A stretch of 64,000 bases of DNA, from the NCBI GenBank assembly GCA_963662175.1, contig OY759225.1, positions 15,803,601-15,867,600 of the forward strand, given 5' to 3'. The notes below the pieces were generated by a model that was not told where the DNA came from, did not search any database, and was given only the letters and a program-made list of their open reading frames with translations. Made by a program: the position numbers and the translations under genes. Every line of letters begins with the position of its first letter. Within the stretch, counting starts at the first letter, position 1. The stretch is from Aradus depressus. Its lineage: Eukaryota; Arthropoda; Insecta; Hemiptera; Aradidae. This document shows, one piece after another, positions 1 through 11,174 of this stretch.

Positions 1-720
1 GGGAACAACTGTTGGGAGGAGAAGTGAACAATTAGTTAGTGAGTGGATGTCCAAGGGTGGACTGATTGCGTTTTGTTTTGGAACGAAGTGTGAACAACAA
101 TGAATGGAGTACAAAAGACGACGATCAGCTGTTTAAATAGTCAAAACAGTCTAAGTTGTGTTGTAGAAGTGGACAGTCTAGAGAGAGAAGTGTTTTTAGG
201 GTTAAGATGTAGTGAACAAGCCTGAGAGAGAGAATATCTAGAGGAGATGTAGGAGTGAAAATAACAGTGAAGTAGATGCGCAAAGGTACTTTTATTTATT
301 TATATCTTTATATGCCCAAAATAACATTGAATTAAAGAATAGCCACAATATTTAAAAAGAAAAGAGACTAAAATAGATGTAGAAATTGGTTTATAAGATT
401 TTTATTGTAAGTAATTTGATCTTTTATTTGATATTAATATTTTAATTTTATTTATAATGTAGGTTTAGGTAAATAAACCCAATATTTATTCTCTTATTCT
501 ATGCTATTCATTTCTCAGTGAACCCAGTAAGATAATTTATACCTTTGGATTGGATTGAACATTTTTGCAAATTAAAAAAAAACAAAAACAAGATGGCTGG
601 CTCTTAAGTAAATTTAGAAAAAATCCAATTGGAATAATTATTAGTTGAAATTTTTTAAATACGTGCACTTTCTTTAAACTTTCGATATTTTTTAAACTAC
701 TGTAGAAATCAAAATTTAGT
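1..720 (+). repeat. LTR-like dispersed repeat, copy 1 (5' end outside window)
   Basis: Repeats in direct orientation at 5664-6305 with the same order of blocks: a TGTT start, CAAAAGACGACRATCAGC, an AATAAACCCAATATTT block, TTCTCTTATTCTATGC, and GTGAACCCAGTAAG. The TGTT start and internal AATAAA would suit a long terminal repeat followed by leader sequence, but I cannot place a TG...CA pair or a primer-binding site. No coding capacity. Confidence 0.5.
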
Positions 721-1130
721 AGAAGACCAGAGATAATTTCTACAGGAAATGTGCTAATTGTATTTATTATTAATTTTTACTTCATTTTAATTAACTTTTC
801 TTTTTTAAATATCACAATCACACTTTTTTGTATCATAAGTAACAAAAGGAGTATGCTCAAATTTTGGTTTGTATACATTTCTGAAGGGGCATCCATAGAA
901 TCTAGGATAATAATAGATCTTTAAATTTGCATAAGACAAACAAATTCTTAGTTTGTTATTTGTTTTGTTTGTTAAGAACTATCTGATGTCACAAAAGAAC
1001 ACTTCACCTCTTCTATGTTCCTTATTATTTGTGCCTCAATAGAAGAAATTCTCAGCCCATTGATTTGGTTGCAGCCATGAGGAATCATCTAGTCTGTCTG
1101 GATATAAATGCAATATTAAACCCTAAATAT
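721..1130. other. No gene seen
   Basis: AT-rich sequence without a frame or repeat that I recognise. Confidence 0.4.
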
Positions 1131-1340
1131 GGAGCCATGGTGGCCGTGCGGGCTAGAGCGTAGGGCTTTGGTCGCATGGTCTCATCATGGTTTGCGGGTT
1201 CGAATCCCGTCCGGGAGTGAGTTTTATTTCGTAGATGGAACTCCCTTCCGGGGCCATGGATGTTGTAAATATGAATAGATAACACAGTGACATGGCTAAT
1301 ATGCATCGATTATGAGGCCAAAGAATAAATAAATATAATT
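1131..1340 (+). mobile_element. SINE family B copy
   Basis: tRNA-derived head with an A-box-like GTGGCCGTGCGGGCTAGAGCG and a perfect B box GGGTTCGAATCCC, then GAGTGAGTTTTATTTCGTAG, a GGGGCCATGG block and an AATAAATAAATA tail. The extra arm between the boxes resembles a class II (Ser/Leu-like) tRNA. Other copies at 11175-11342, 21660-21783, 43545-43625, 44108-44150 and 59152-59345. Confidence 0.8.
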
Positions 1341-1394
1341 GCCTCAACCGATTGGTCATTAGGGTCTCAAGAAAACTATCTTTCAATAAAATGC

Positions 1395-1570
1395 CATATC
1401 GAAAAACTCCGACTGCTCGCTCAAATTCGTCTCTACAATAGCAAGAGAAATTTTAGGATATTACTTGGAGGATTTAGATATAAGTTTTGTCATGAAAGTG
1501 CCTGCAGGATCTGTACCTTAGACGAAAAGGACGACCTCATACACGACAATACAATCGTTGCGGTAAAGAG
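1395..1570 (+). pseudogene. LINE ORF2 C-terminal fragment
   Basis: Conceptual translation GGFRYKFCHESACRICTLDE then KDDLIHD resembles the C-terminal CxxC...H zinc-binding region of non-LTR retrotransposon ORF2 (CRIC-x4-EDLIHF type). Broken on both sides; no reverse transcriptase is left. Confidence 0.5.
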
Positions 1571-1846
1571 CTCACAACTTTTCAATCATAAAATCTCACA
1601 TAATCTCGGGACATTATCTCCAAAATTGGCAAAACATATTCAGGCGACCTTGAAAAGTGAAAATTAGTTGAAACCTCGATCTCGGATTTTCGCACGATTA
1701 CAGAGTAAAATAAATAAATAAACTACTCAAAAATTAACAGTTTAAAAGGAGAAGACTCCTTGTCTACTGAGCACAAGATCACGAGTTCGAAACCGGACCG
1801 TGGGTCTTAGCCACGCCGCACAGTGTAAAATTTATGAGTTTTGATT

Positions 1847-2276
1847 TTCAAAATTCGAGCCCCCGCTCAATTTTTGATTAATTTGGATTTGTGAAAGCTG
1901 GCTTTTTATCAGATAACTGCGGGTTTCACAATCAAGGTATTATATGCCAGTGACAAAAATAGCCAATATATTGAATTTGGACGACTTTTGACCAAAATGA
2001 CAACATTAGGACCATTTTTGGCTAAAATAAATATTGAATTCGTAATCAGCGACACAAAAAACATTAATTTAAGTTGTAAAAATTCGTTAACAAAAACTTT
2101 GACAAAAAAATTAAAATTTTTTAAAATTTTCGCTGGGTTTTGGCAGCTGTCAATTGGCATATAATACCTTAATTGTGAAACCTGCAGTTACCTGATAAAA
2201 AGCCAGCTTTCACAAATATTTTGCACCTAGTTTCATCCAAATTGATCAAAAATTGAGCGGGGGCTCGAATTTTGAA
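1847..2276. mobile_element. MITE with ~100-bp inverted arms
   Basis: The left arm begins TTCAAAATTCGAGCCCCCGC; the right arm ends with its reverse complement (GCGGGGGCTCGAATTTTGAA). Inside the arms, GAAAGCTGGCTTTTTATCAG and its complement also match. About 430 bp with a unique centre; no coding sequence. Confidence 0.75.
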
Positions 2277-2283
2277 TGTCCTT

Positions 2284-2454
2284 GGGATGGTACGTACGAT
2301 ATTAGGGTACTCAATAAGACCCTACCTGAGGTGAATAAACCTGACTAGGCAAAAGTTGGAACTCGGGCTCATGTCCACCAGAGCGCTCTTTTGTCGCTCT
2401 GCTAGTAGGCAATATGACCTCGTAGTTACAACCTGGGCATTAGCATAACTAACT
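2284..2454 (+). mobile_element. SINE family A, 3' part
   Basis: Diverged body of SINE A without the tRNA head, from the GATGGTNC block to the terminal GGGCATTAGCATAA block. Confidence 0.7.
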
Positions 2455-2842
2455 TAACAGTTAATTATAACACAGTTAAAAGTCGTCGGTATATTTCCCT
2501 ATTAAGTGTTCGCTCTCCCCAGTGCCGGATTAAGCGAATAGGAGGCCCTAGGCCCTTAACATTTTTGGGGCCCCCCCTTTTTTTACAAACTGCAATAAAA
2601 TATTTATTTATGCATTTATATGCATTTAACGATGGATTTATATTATTTCTAAGGTATAAACATGAAATAAATTTTATTTTTTGTTAAAGTAGGTATATAT
2701 TCTTTTCAGAACTAAAATTACAAAAACATGTTATAAACAATATCAATTTATAATATAAACGTTGATATAAGATTTGTCTTTAAAAATCTTTCTTTCTACA
2801 CTTGAGGTCGCTAAAATCATTGATGATGTCTTCAAAATCAAT

Positions 2843-3037
2843 TTAACGAAGAACATCTGATTCAATGAACATCAAACTCAGCATGTCTAATCGTTCTTGA
2901 TGCATTCGTTTTAATTTTGAAAAAGAGCGCTCTGCAGAACAATTTGTTATCATGAGCGTTAAAAAAATGCGAAGAGCAATTTCAACGTTTGGAAAAAACA
3001 GTTGCAAGATTATAATTTTTATTTGCCGTAAATACAA
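2843..3037 (-). pseudogene. hAT transposase, dimerisation-domain fragment
   Basis: A 64-codon frame containing NCSAERSFSKLKRMHQERLD then MLSLMFIESDVLR. NxSAERSFSxLKxIK...RLxxLxxLxIExD is the hAT C-terminal dimerisation signature; about 10 residues between LKR and QERL are deleted. No catalytic residues remain. Confidence 0.85.
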
Positions 3038-3044
3038 TGGTAGA

Positions 3045-3388
3045 GGTTAGGTTAGGTTTTATGACTCATGCCCGGGCTTTAACTACGAGGTCATATCGCC
3101 TACTACCAGAGCGCGCTTTCGTCACTCTGGTGGACATGAGCCCGACTCTACTGTGGGAGTCCTAAATTTTGCCTACCCTAAATTTTTATTCATCTAGGAT
3201 AGGGGTCTTTAACGAGTACCTGACATCGTACAGGCTCGGGACCATCGCTCAACGTCCCATCCGAAGGACGGCGTGCTTAAGTTTATTTTACCTCCCAGAT
3301 AAAATAAACTAAGGGCCTCGGTCGGGTTACGAACCCACGACCTTGAGGTCAGAAGTCAAGCACGCTTACCACTGAGCTACCGGCGCCC
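3045..3388 (-). mobile_element. SINE family A, full copy with 10-bp duplication
   Basis: Reads in reverse from the GGTTAGGTTAGG tail to the CCGGCGCCC head. tRNA-like A box (TAGCTCAGTGGTA) and B box (GGTTCGTAACC, one change) are present. Flanked by CAATGGTAGA at 3035-3044 and 3389-3398. It sits inside the hAT element, so it is younger. Confidence 0.92.
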
Positions 3389-4065
3389 CAATGGTAGATA
3401 TGATGAATGTATAGATATAAAAAAATGATCTAACATAAATTTGATTCATTGGTAAATTTTTGATAAATAAAAAAAATTTATAATTTTGAATTTTTCGGAA
3501 TAAACTTTTTTTTTTTTTAAAATCCATTTTCGATTTTTTCGGGGGCCCTTCATCGACGGGGGCCCCAGGCCATGGCCTAATCCGGCCTATTGGGTAATCC
3601 AGCACTGGCTCTCCCTCTAAAACTAATTTACTGATTTGTTTAAAAATCAGTTTGAGCTAATCTCCTTCTTCCCTTCCTCTGATTTTGTTGAAAATTGATA
3701 TAAAATATGTCAATCATCAGTTCACAGACAGATTTTTTTAAAAAATTGTTGGTACTAAGTGATGGAAAGTATGAAATTTCGGTTAAAATTCAACATCGAA
3801 TTTCTGAATAGATAACTTTCTCTATACGTATGGCTATTTAAGTAAGAAATCGCAGACTTTAGCGTTGATGATTGAAAAAGTTTTTGAACTGCTTTAGAGA
3901 GTAGGTAGTTATCAAATTGCCTACTTTCTTTTCTTTGTAATCACACATTAGTATTCACGTTGGCCAAATAAGACCTTAGAAAATGATATACCTATAACAC
4001 TAATTAGAAAATATATACGATGTGGCTTGTGATGTATAAAATCACATACATTGTAATTATCAATA

Positions 4066-4247
4066 AGGTTAGGTTAGGTTTTATGACTCATGCCCGGGCT
4101 TTAACTACGAGGTCATATCGCCTACTACCAGAGCGCTCTTTCTTCACTCTGGTGGACATGAGCCCAACTCTACTGTGGGAGTCCTAAATTTTTATTTACC
4201 TAGGGCAGGGGGGGATTTTTTAACGAGTACCTGACATCGTACAGGCT
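4066..4247 (-). mobile_element. SINE family A, left part (split by satellite array)
   Basis: SINE A from the GGTTAGGTTAGG tail to ATCGTACAGGCT, where the 168-bp array begins. The continuation (GGGACCATCGCTTAACGTCC) is found at 5562-5605 on the other side of the array. Confidence 0.88.
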
Positions 4248-4255
4248 GTACGATC

Positions 4256-5562
4256 AATAAAATGCAATCTGCCAGGCCATAACTTGAATCATCTAAGAAA
4301 AAATGTGGAATTTAGGGAGGCCATGTCGCAAAGAATCTCACATAACTCTAAAAACTTGTTTAAAAAGCAAAGACATTAGAGAGGATGTAACGATATAGGA
4401 AGGATGTAGGGCCTAATTAAAGAAATAAAATGCAATCTGGTTGGCCATAGCTTGAATCATCTAGGAAAAAAGGAGAAATTCAGAGAGGCCATGTCGCAGA
4501 CAATCTCACATAACTCTAAAAACTTGTTTAAAAAGCAAAGACATTAGAGGGGATTTAACGACATAGGAAGGATGTAGGGCCTAATTAATGAAATAAAATG
4601 CAATCTGGTTGGCCATAACTTAAATAATCTAGGAAAAAATGTGGAATTTAGGGAGGCCATGTCGCAAAGAATCTCACATAACTCTAAAAACTTGTTTAAA
4701 AAGCAAAGACATCAGAGAGGATTTAACGATATAGGAAGGATGTAGAGCCTAATTAAAGAAATAAAATGCAATCTGGTAGGCCATAATTTAAATAATCTAG
4801 GAAAAAAGGAGAAATTCAGAGAGGCCATGTCGCAGACAATCTCACATAACTCTAAAAACCTGTTTAAAAAGCAAAGACATTAGAGGGGATGTAACGACAT
4901 AGGAAGGATGTAGGGCCTAATTAAAGAAATAAAATGCAATCTGGTTGGCCATAACTTGAATAATCTAGGAAAAAAGGAGAAATTCAGAGAGGCTATGTCG
5001 CAGACAATCACACATAACTCAAAAAACTTGTTTAAAAAGCAAAGACATTAGAGAGGTTGTAACGATATAGCAAGGATATAGACCCTAATTAAAGAAATAA
5101 AATGCAATCTGGCAGGCCATAACTTGAATCATCTAGGAAAAATGTGGAATTTAGGGAGGCCATGTCGCAAACAATCTCACATATCTCTAAAAACTTGTTT
5201 AAAAAGCAAAGAAATTAGAGGGGATGTAACGATGTAGCAAAGATGTTGGGCCTAATTAAAGAAATAAAATGCAATCTGGTTGGCCATAACTTAAATAATC
5301 TAGGAAAAAAGGTGGAATTTAGGGAGACCATTTCGCAGAGAATATCACATATCTCTAAAAACTTGTTTAAAAAGCAAAAACATTAGAGAGGTTGTAACGA
5401 TATAGCAAGGATGTAGACTCTAATTAAAGAAATAAAATGCAATCTGGCAGGCCATAACTTGAATCATCTAAGAAAAAATGTGGAATTTAGGGAGGCCATG
5501 TCGCAAAGAATCTCACATAACTCTAAAATCTTGTTCAAAAAGCAAAGACATTAGAGGGGAGG
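4256..5562. repeat. Tandem array of eight ~168-bp units
   Basis: Units begin AATAAAATGCAATCTG at 4256, 4424, 4592, 4760, 4928, 5096, 5263 and 5431, i.e. 168, 168, 168, 168, 168, 167, 168 bp. Two unit subtypes are told apart by GTGGAATTTAGGG versus GGAGAAATTCAGA, in the order A B A B B A A A. No open frame. The monomer length is close to nucleosome spacing, as in many satellites. Confidence 0.95.
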
Positions 5563-5605
5563 GGACCATCGCTTAACGTCCCATCCGAAGGACGGCTTGC
5601 TTAAT
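5562..5605 (-). mobile_element. SINE family A, right part of split copy
   Basis: GGGACCATCGCTTAACGTCC and CATCCGAAGGACGGCTTGCT, continuing the copy that starts at 4066. Confidence 0.8.
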
Positions 5606-5663
5606 TATTAATAATAGATTATAAAATTAATTATGTTTATTTTATTGGTATATAAAAAAAAAC

Positions 5664-6305
5664 AAAAAAAAAACAGCTGTTAGAAATGGAGTAATTAAAT
5701 AGTGAATAAATATTGAAGTCGCATTTTGTTTTAAAACAACCAATGAATGAAGAACAAAAGACGACAATCAGCGGTTCTAATTAGAGTGGACCAGTCTAAG
5801 TTGCGTTGTGGAGGTAGGATGAGATGTGAAGGTGGACAGGCTAGGAGTGAGAAAAGTGTTTAGGCTGTGAAATAACATTGAAATTGATGTGCGCAAAGGA
5901 AGTACTTTTATTTATTTATATGTACAGATTTTTATTGTAAGTAATTTGATTTTTTATTTAATATTGATAATTTGATTATATTAAATAGAAATATTTGGGT
6001 CTAAATTTTAGAATGTAAGTTAAGAAAAATAAACCCAAATATTTCTTCTCTTATTCTATGCTATTCATTTTCTCTGTGAACCCAGTAAGAAAAGTTATAC
6101 CTTTGGATTAGATTTAACATTTTTGCAAAATTTAGAAAAACCATATGGCAGAAATCCAAATGAAAAGTTTGTTAATTGAAATTTTTTAAAATAGTGCACT
6201 TTCTTCAAAATTGCACGTCTTGAACTTTTGATATTTTTTTAGGGACCTTTTCGGAAATTACTGTAGAAATCAAAATTTAGTGGAAGACCAGCAGGAAATG
6301 TGGCA
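5664..6305 (+). repeat. LTR-like dispersed repeat, copy 2
   Basis: Diverged direct repeat of 1-720. A shorter piece of the same family (AATAAACCCAATATTTTGTTCTC) lies at about 34150-34192. Confidence 0.5.
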
Positions 6306-6930
6306 ATTTAATTTATTATTTATTCTTATTGTTTTAATTATTATTATTTATATTATCACAGGCTATAACAGGACTATCTTATACCAACCAATTTTTTACA
6401 TACTGGCCTTACCAGGCAAAAAAATTAATATGTTGGCTTTCGCGGTTTTCTTTGTATCATTATAGAGCGTAATTCTGAGACTGTCTTTCATATACCAACT
6501 CATTAATGCCAGTAAGAAATAAATTTGAGAGACAGGAAGGGGCGGGAGAGAGATTCGTTAAAAAGTTGTTACTTAGAATAAGAAAGTCCCGTGTGCCTTA
6601 AGAACATTTAATTTTAATATTTTTTCCTTGGTAATTAGTCCGTAAATCATAAATGTTGCCAGAATATGTTAATTTCGTATGTTATTTAACGCTTGACGAA
6701 TAAGTCAAAATTATCTTTAAAAAAATCTTTAATACATTTTAAATGGTTATCGCCCATTAAGTATAATTTTTATGACTATAAATCACACAATCAGAGTTCA
6801 TTAAATTTAATGTCAATAAGATAAATTTTATGTCTTCTTAAACTATTAGAAATGTTACAAACATGTCAACAAAAGAAATCATAGAAAAAATAAAATATAT
6901 GTGATGTGACCATTACAAGGCTTTCTTATA
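6306..6930. other. No gene seen
   Basis: AT-rich. Around 6380-6600 there is a diverged relative of the foldback at 6934-7160 (TATACCAACC near 6380, ATATACCAACTC near 6490), too decayed to delimit. Confidence 0.35.
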
Positions 6931-6933
6931 CCA

Positions 6934-7160
6934 ACCACACTTACAGGTCACTCTTTCTCTTCCTCTCCCTTTTCAAAATTATTTGGTATTGGCATTATTG
7001 GGTATAAGAATGTCACTCTTATGGTTACGTTGTACAATAAAACAACAAAATACCACTGAGGCCAACTTATAACTTTCATATACCTAATAATGCCGGTATG
7101 AAATGATTGTGAGAAGGGGGTGGGAAAGAGAGAGTCTTCTGTAAGTGTGGTTAGTAACAA
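6934..7160. mobile_element. Small foldback (MITE-like)
   Basis: The left side ACCAACCACACTTACAG ... GGCATTATTGGGTAT is matched by the reverse complement of AATAATGCCGGTATGAAATG ... CTGTAAGTGTGGTTAGT on the right. Arms about 85 bp, diverged. No frame of note. Confidence 0.6.
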
Positions 7161-7189
7161 AAATTTCTGTAATGGCCACATCACCTATA

Positions 7190-7780
7190 TTTATATTAAT
7201 TTTTATAATTTTTCTAAACACTACCTATAATAAAACCATATTTTAATGTTCGTTGCTATGAGTTACGATTTAAACATTAGTTCGTTATATTCCTAATAGA
7301 CATTTCGTTTACATTCTTCGTTCTATCTCAAATTTAAGGATTTATTAGCGATTGAAAATTGTTTTCGGCTCGTATCTCGTAACCAAACGACCTGCGAAAA
7401 ATCGTATTTAATATAAAATATGTATTTTAGTTTTCTCTACAACTATTACTTGAAATAATTTTGGTTAGGTCATAAACATAAGCGGTATTTTGAAAAATGT
7501 AGTTAGGCCCCGCAGTAAAGTGGTCTCAATTATCGGTTGATTTTGGTTAAAATCTAATCAGATCTAAGTTAGCATCTGTGACTTATTAATTCCAAATTTC
7601 AAGTTCATAGCGACAATAGTTTTTAGGGGTTCACAACTTTTCAATCACACACACACAGGCACAGACAGACATCATCGCGAAAATGGTCAAAACTTATTCA
7701 GCAGACCTTGAAACGTGAAAATCCATTGAAAACTCGATCTCGTATAAGAATATCTTGCGGCGTCCAAGAAGTCACCTCGT
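7190..7780. repeat. Old dispersed repeat; holds the Helitron empty-site paralogue
   Basis: Shares blocks with 15490-15532 plus 16057-16310 (GACCTGCGAAAAATCGTAT, AAAATATGTATTTTAGTTTT, and GGTCTCAATT/GGTCTGAATT) and with 1540-1690 (GCTCACAACTTTTCAATCAT). At 7413 it is uninterrupted where the other copy carries a Helitron-like insertion. Confidence 0.6.
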
Positions 7781-8280
7781 ACTAGACGTCCTGCTCTTTG
7801 ACAGCCACCTCCCCATAGTGAGGCCTAGAGATCCTTGTTTCTTTCCGGATGTCCGGGTATGTCTCGACTAGTGGGTACAGCCTGACCACTGGATGTCCCA
7901 GATATTATCAGGTCACATAGACTTTAACTCCAAACTCTTCTTCTTTAGGAGAAAGAACAACCCAAAGTGTACATGTGGGGGACATCGAGACTGCAGAACA
8001 TGTAGTCCTTCATTGTCCGCTGTATGACTAGGCCAGGGTGGAATTGATTCGCAGGACCGGATCATACCTGGGACTGGATCTGCGGCTGCTGGTGACGGAG
8101 ACCGGCTACCCAGTGTTCAGCAGGAAAAAGCGGTGTGACGGGCTGGAGCGACTACCGATCGCCACACGTTGGACGACCGGTGGTCGCCCCCGTCCCGCCA
8201 TAACCCCGCTCAAGCAATAACCAGATCTGGAGCTCCCTCTACAAACATGGACAGGCGATGTTGCACAATCGCAAGGTGCA
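7780..8280 (+). pseudogene. LINE ORF2 C-terminal fragment, broken
   Basis: Frames KCTCG then DIETAEHVVLHCPLYD, a stop, and ARVELIRRTGSYLGLDLRLL. CxCG...ETxEHxxxxCPxY is the zinc-knuckle end of R1/I-type non-LTR retrotransposons. At least one frameshift and one stop separate the pieces. Confidence 0.65.
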
Positions 8281-8621
8281 CCCGAAAAATAAATATCAAT
8301 AATAAAGGTTTTATTATAGATAAATTTTATGGAAAATATAAAAATGAAGGCATTAAAATACAATATTTATATAATAATACATATTTTCCACAACTTTATT
8401 CTTCTGCCAATTTATTTTTTGATCTTTACAACCTAGCAAATAGATATGTCGGGAAGAACTCTCATCATCAGTATCTATAATTTATTTGCTGATCTTTATT
8501 TCAAGCAATATTTTTCTTATATTAATCATAATATTATTATGCAAAATATATTTTACCAGTTGATGTCATAAAAACCTTAGACTAAGCTAATTGGGAGAAG
8601 AATAAAGCTCTGGGAAATAGC

Positions 8622-8926
8622 TAGTTATTATGACTCATGCTCGGGCTTGATGGGGCAACTATGAGGTCATATCGCCTACTACCAGAGCGCTCTTTCGTCA
8701 CTCTGGTGGACATGAGCCCGACTCTATTAGTTAGTTCTAAATTTTTATTCACCTTGGGTAGGGGTCTTTAGTACCTGGCATTGTACAAGCTCGGGACCAT
8801 CCGAAGGACAGTGTGCTCGTTTTTTTCATCTCCTAGATAAAAACACTTACTAAGGGCCTTAGCTCAAACCCGCTATCTTGAGCTCAGAAAAAAAGCACAC
8901 ATACCACTGAGCTGCCGGCACCCTCT
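8622..8926 (-). mobile_element. SINE family A copy
   Basis: Nearly full length, diverged. The tail lacks the GGTTAGG repeat (ends AGTTATTATGACTCATGC), and the head reads GCTGCCGGCACCCTC. Confidence 0.85.
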
Positions 8927-9958
8927 GTGGAAAATATATATTTTTATAGATTCAGAATCTCCTTACATAACCCTAAACTAAATAATATTTTTATTTAAAA
9001 ATATCTATCTTGGCTTTAATTCCTTTAAATTATTCAATTGAAGGATTTGAAATAAAATAATTAAAACACGAGGAGGTCCTTTTAAACCATTACTCTGTTA
9101 TTTAGAATTTAACAAATATTATTTTAATTAAACTGGGCATTATTAATTTTATATTTTTGAACGCGACACGAAAAAAAATATATATGTTTTATAGACTGCA
9201 ATTAATAGTTTTTATTACTTCTTATCTTATTTCCTGTGTAATAAAATACTGCAAATACAATAAATAACAGAACCATTTCTATTTTCGAACGTATATTTTG
9301 GGTACTGTAAATAGGGTTAATGATATCTGTTATCGGGGAAATATTTACATTCTAATTAACATTAAGAATATGGCAATACAAATATTTTTGGCAAAAATTG
9401 CGTAAACCTGAAGGACGTCGAAAATTTGTTGTTTCTAGTTGCGACCAAATTTTGAGAACAAGAAAAATAGTCGGTGAATCACTGATTATATACTTCCCCA
9501 GAACCATATAATCAATAACGTTTCTCTCTCTCCTTCTCTCCGACCGATTTTACTTAAAATTAATAGATGCCATCATTATGGAGCTTTAAATTTAAATATA
9601 AAATTTCATGGTGATACATTTCATCGGCAGTGATTGCCATTTTTGAGTTGAGCCTCCCTCCCCTTTGGCTGATTCCGCTAAAAATTAATAGGTGTCGTCC
9701 TTATATGTGTCTTTCAGTTGACAGAATGACTGCCACTTTTGTTTATATTGTTCAACTAGCTAAACCCGCGCATGCGTTGCAGTGGCTATTTTTGTAATTA
9801 GTCTTTGTTTTTGTTTATTTCATAGATAATTAAAAGTAACGTTACTTATGAGACGTTTAGTGTAAACAAAAATGTGACAAGTATTAAACTGATTCCAGGT
9901 CTACTTTGTGAAAATTCATAATTAACAGGATAAAGGAATATACACACACTAAGGAATA
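8927..9958. other. No gene seen; part of a dispersed repeat (family D)
   Basis: AT-rich. From 9470 on there are blocks of the family D repeat described at 29634 (GTGAATCACTGATTATATAC then TTCCCCAG, and CCGATTTTACTTAAAATTAATAG). Confidence 0.4.
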
Positions 9959-10179
9959 TAAACTCCAAACACTACTTGTCAATATTTTCACTATATTGGT
10001 CAAAAATACACGACTATAGTTTTGCCTGTTACGGCATCATCAATTGAACTAAACAGAACTTTTGAGTTCAGTAGTAATCCCTGTTTAGTTCACTTGATGA
10101 TGCCGTAACAGGCGAAACTATAGTCGTGTAATTTTGACCAATATAGTGAAAATATTGACAAGTAGTGTGTGGAGTTTAA
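9959..10179. mobile_element. Foldback element with hammerhead-like cores in both arms
   Basis: Near-perfect palindrome with ~98-bp arms (9959-10056 and 10081-10179) and a 24-bp centre. The right arm holds UUGAUGA-U-GCC-GUAACA-GGC-GAAAC-UAUA-GUC (10094-10125). The left arm has the same on the minus strand, with GCAAAAC replacing GCGAAAC. The first core base is U where hammerheads have C, so this copy is probably inactive. Confidence 0.75.
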
Positions 10180-10653
10180 AAATGTGACAGTTTTATAAAC
10201 AATGAATTGTCAATTCGATAACAATCGTATTATTTTCGTTTCGGAAAAGACAAATATATAATGAAAAGATGAAAATTACTTGTAGAATGTAAATTTTCAA
10301 AAACAAACCTTACGAAAAAAAAATTTATAATACTGCTGAAACGACATTTTTTTCCAAAACAAAAAAGTCTGTAAATGTATTTTTTATACATGATACATAC
10401 ACGACTTTCTTGATATTCACATGGTAAGGTTGAGGTAAAACGAAGTCTCAAACACTTTCTGTGTTCTATAGAATTCAGTACAAAACAATTTACGCCAATT
10501 CGTGTAATCATTTAAGTTCCATGAGAGAATGCACAAAATGCAGGGGTTGGGTTAGGGTGGGATAAAACTATGTTCTAAACCTTCTCGGTGACTCGACGAA
10601 CATAATTGCTGAACAAAATCGGATCGAAGTTTAGGACAAACATACAGACATTA
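10180..10653. other. No gene seen
   Basis: The 93-codon minus-strand frame at 10230-10511 has no family resemblance and typical AT-rich noise composition. Confidence 0.4.
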
Positions 10654-10973
10654 GAGGTTAGGTTAGGTTTTATGACTCATGCCCGGGCTTTATCGCCTAC
10701 TACCAGAGCGCTCTTTCGTCAGTCTGGTGGACATGAGCCCGACTCTACTGTGGGAGTCCTAAATTTTGCCTAACCTAAATTTTTATTCACCTAGAGTAGG
10801 GGTCTTTAAGGAGTACCTAACATCGTACAGGCTCGGGACCATCGCTTAACGTCCCATCCGAAGGATGGCATGCTTAAGTTTATTTTACATCCCAGATAAA
10901 ATAAACTAAGGGCCTCGGTCGGGTTACGAACCCACGATCCTGAGCTCAGAAGACAAGCATGCACACCATTGAG
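10654..10973 (-). mobile_element. SINE family A copy, head truncated
   Basis: Tail GGTTAGGTTAGG present and the body complete apart from a short deletion near the tail. The head stops at CACACCATTGAG. Confidence 0.85.
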
Positions 10974-11174
10974 AATTTATAAAAATAGATAAAGAAAAAA
11001 AGGGATTCTGATCATTATGTTTGTACTTTTGATTTTCAAACTCATTTCTTCAGCACAAAAAAATTAATCAATCATACGAAAAGGAAAATAAGTGAAAAAG
11101 GAGATAAGATAAATTGACTTAACATCAGATGGATAAGGTTGAACAAAAACAATTCTTTCAATATATATATATAT

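Larger units (their letters stand above)
2520..3607 (-). mobile_element. hAT DNA transposon remnant with 8-bp target duplication
   Basis: Begins CAGTGCCGGATTA and ends TAATCCAGCACTG (imperfect terminal inverted repeat). Flanked by a perfect 8-bp duplication GCTCTCCC at 2512-2519 and 3608-3615, the size expected for hAT elements. The inside carries a piece of hAT transposase C-terminus (next entry) and a nested SINE A at 3045-3388. Confidence 0.92.

Noticed and set aside
3340..3388. tRNA genes at the many GGTTCGAAACC sites
   Set aside because: Every case sits in a SINE head with body, tail and often target duplications; acceptor stems do not pair as in functional tRNAs.
4256..5562. CRISPR-like array
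   Set aside because: The 168-bp units are contiguous tandem repeats without spacers, in a eukaryotic context.
6280..6465. Hydrophobic 61-codon frame resembling a membrane peptide
   Set aside because: Poly-Ile/Leu/Tyr composition is what AT-rich repeats give in this frame; it overlaps the LTR-like repeat end.
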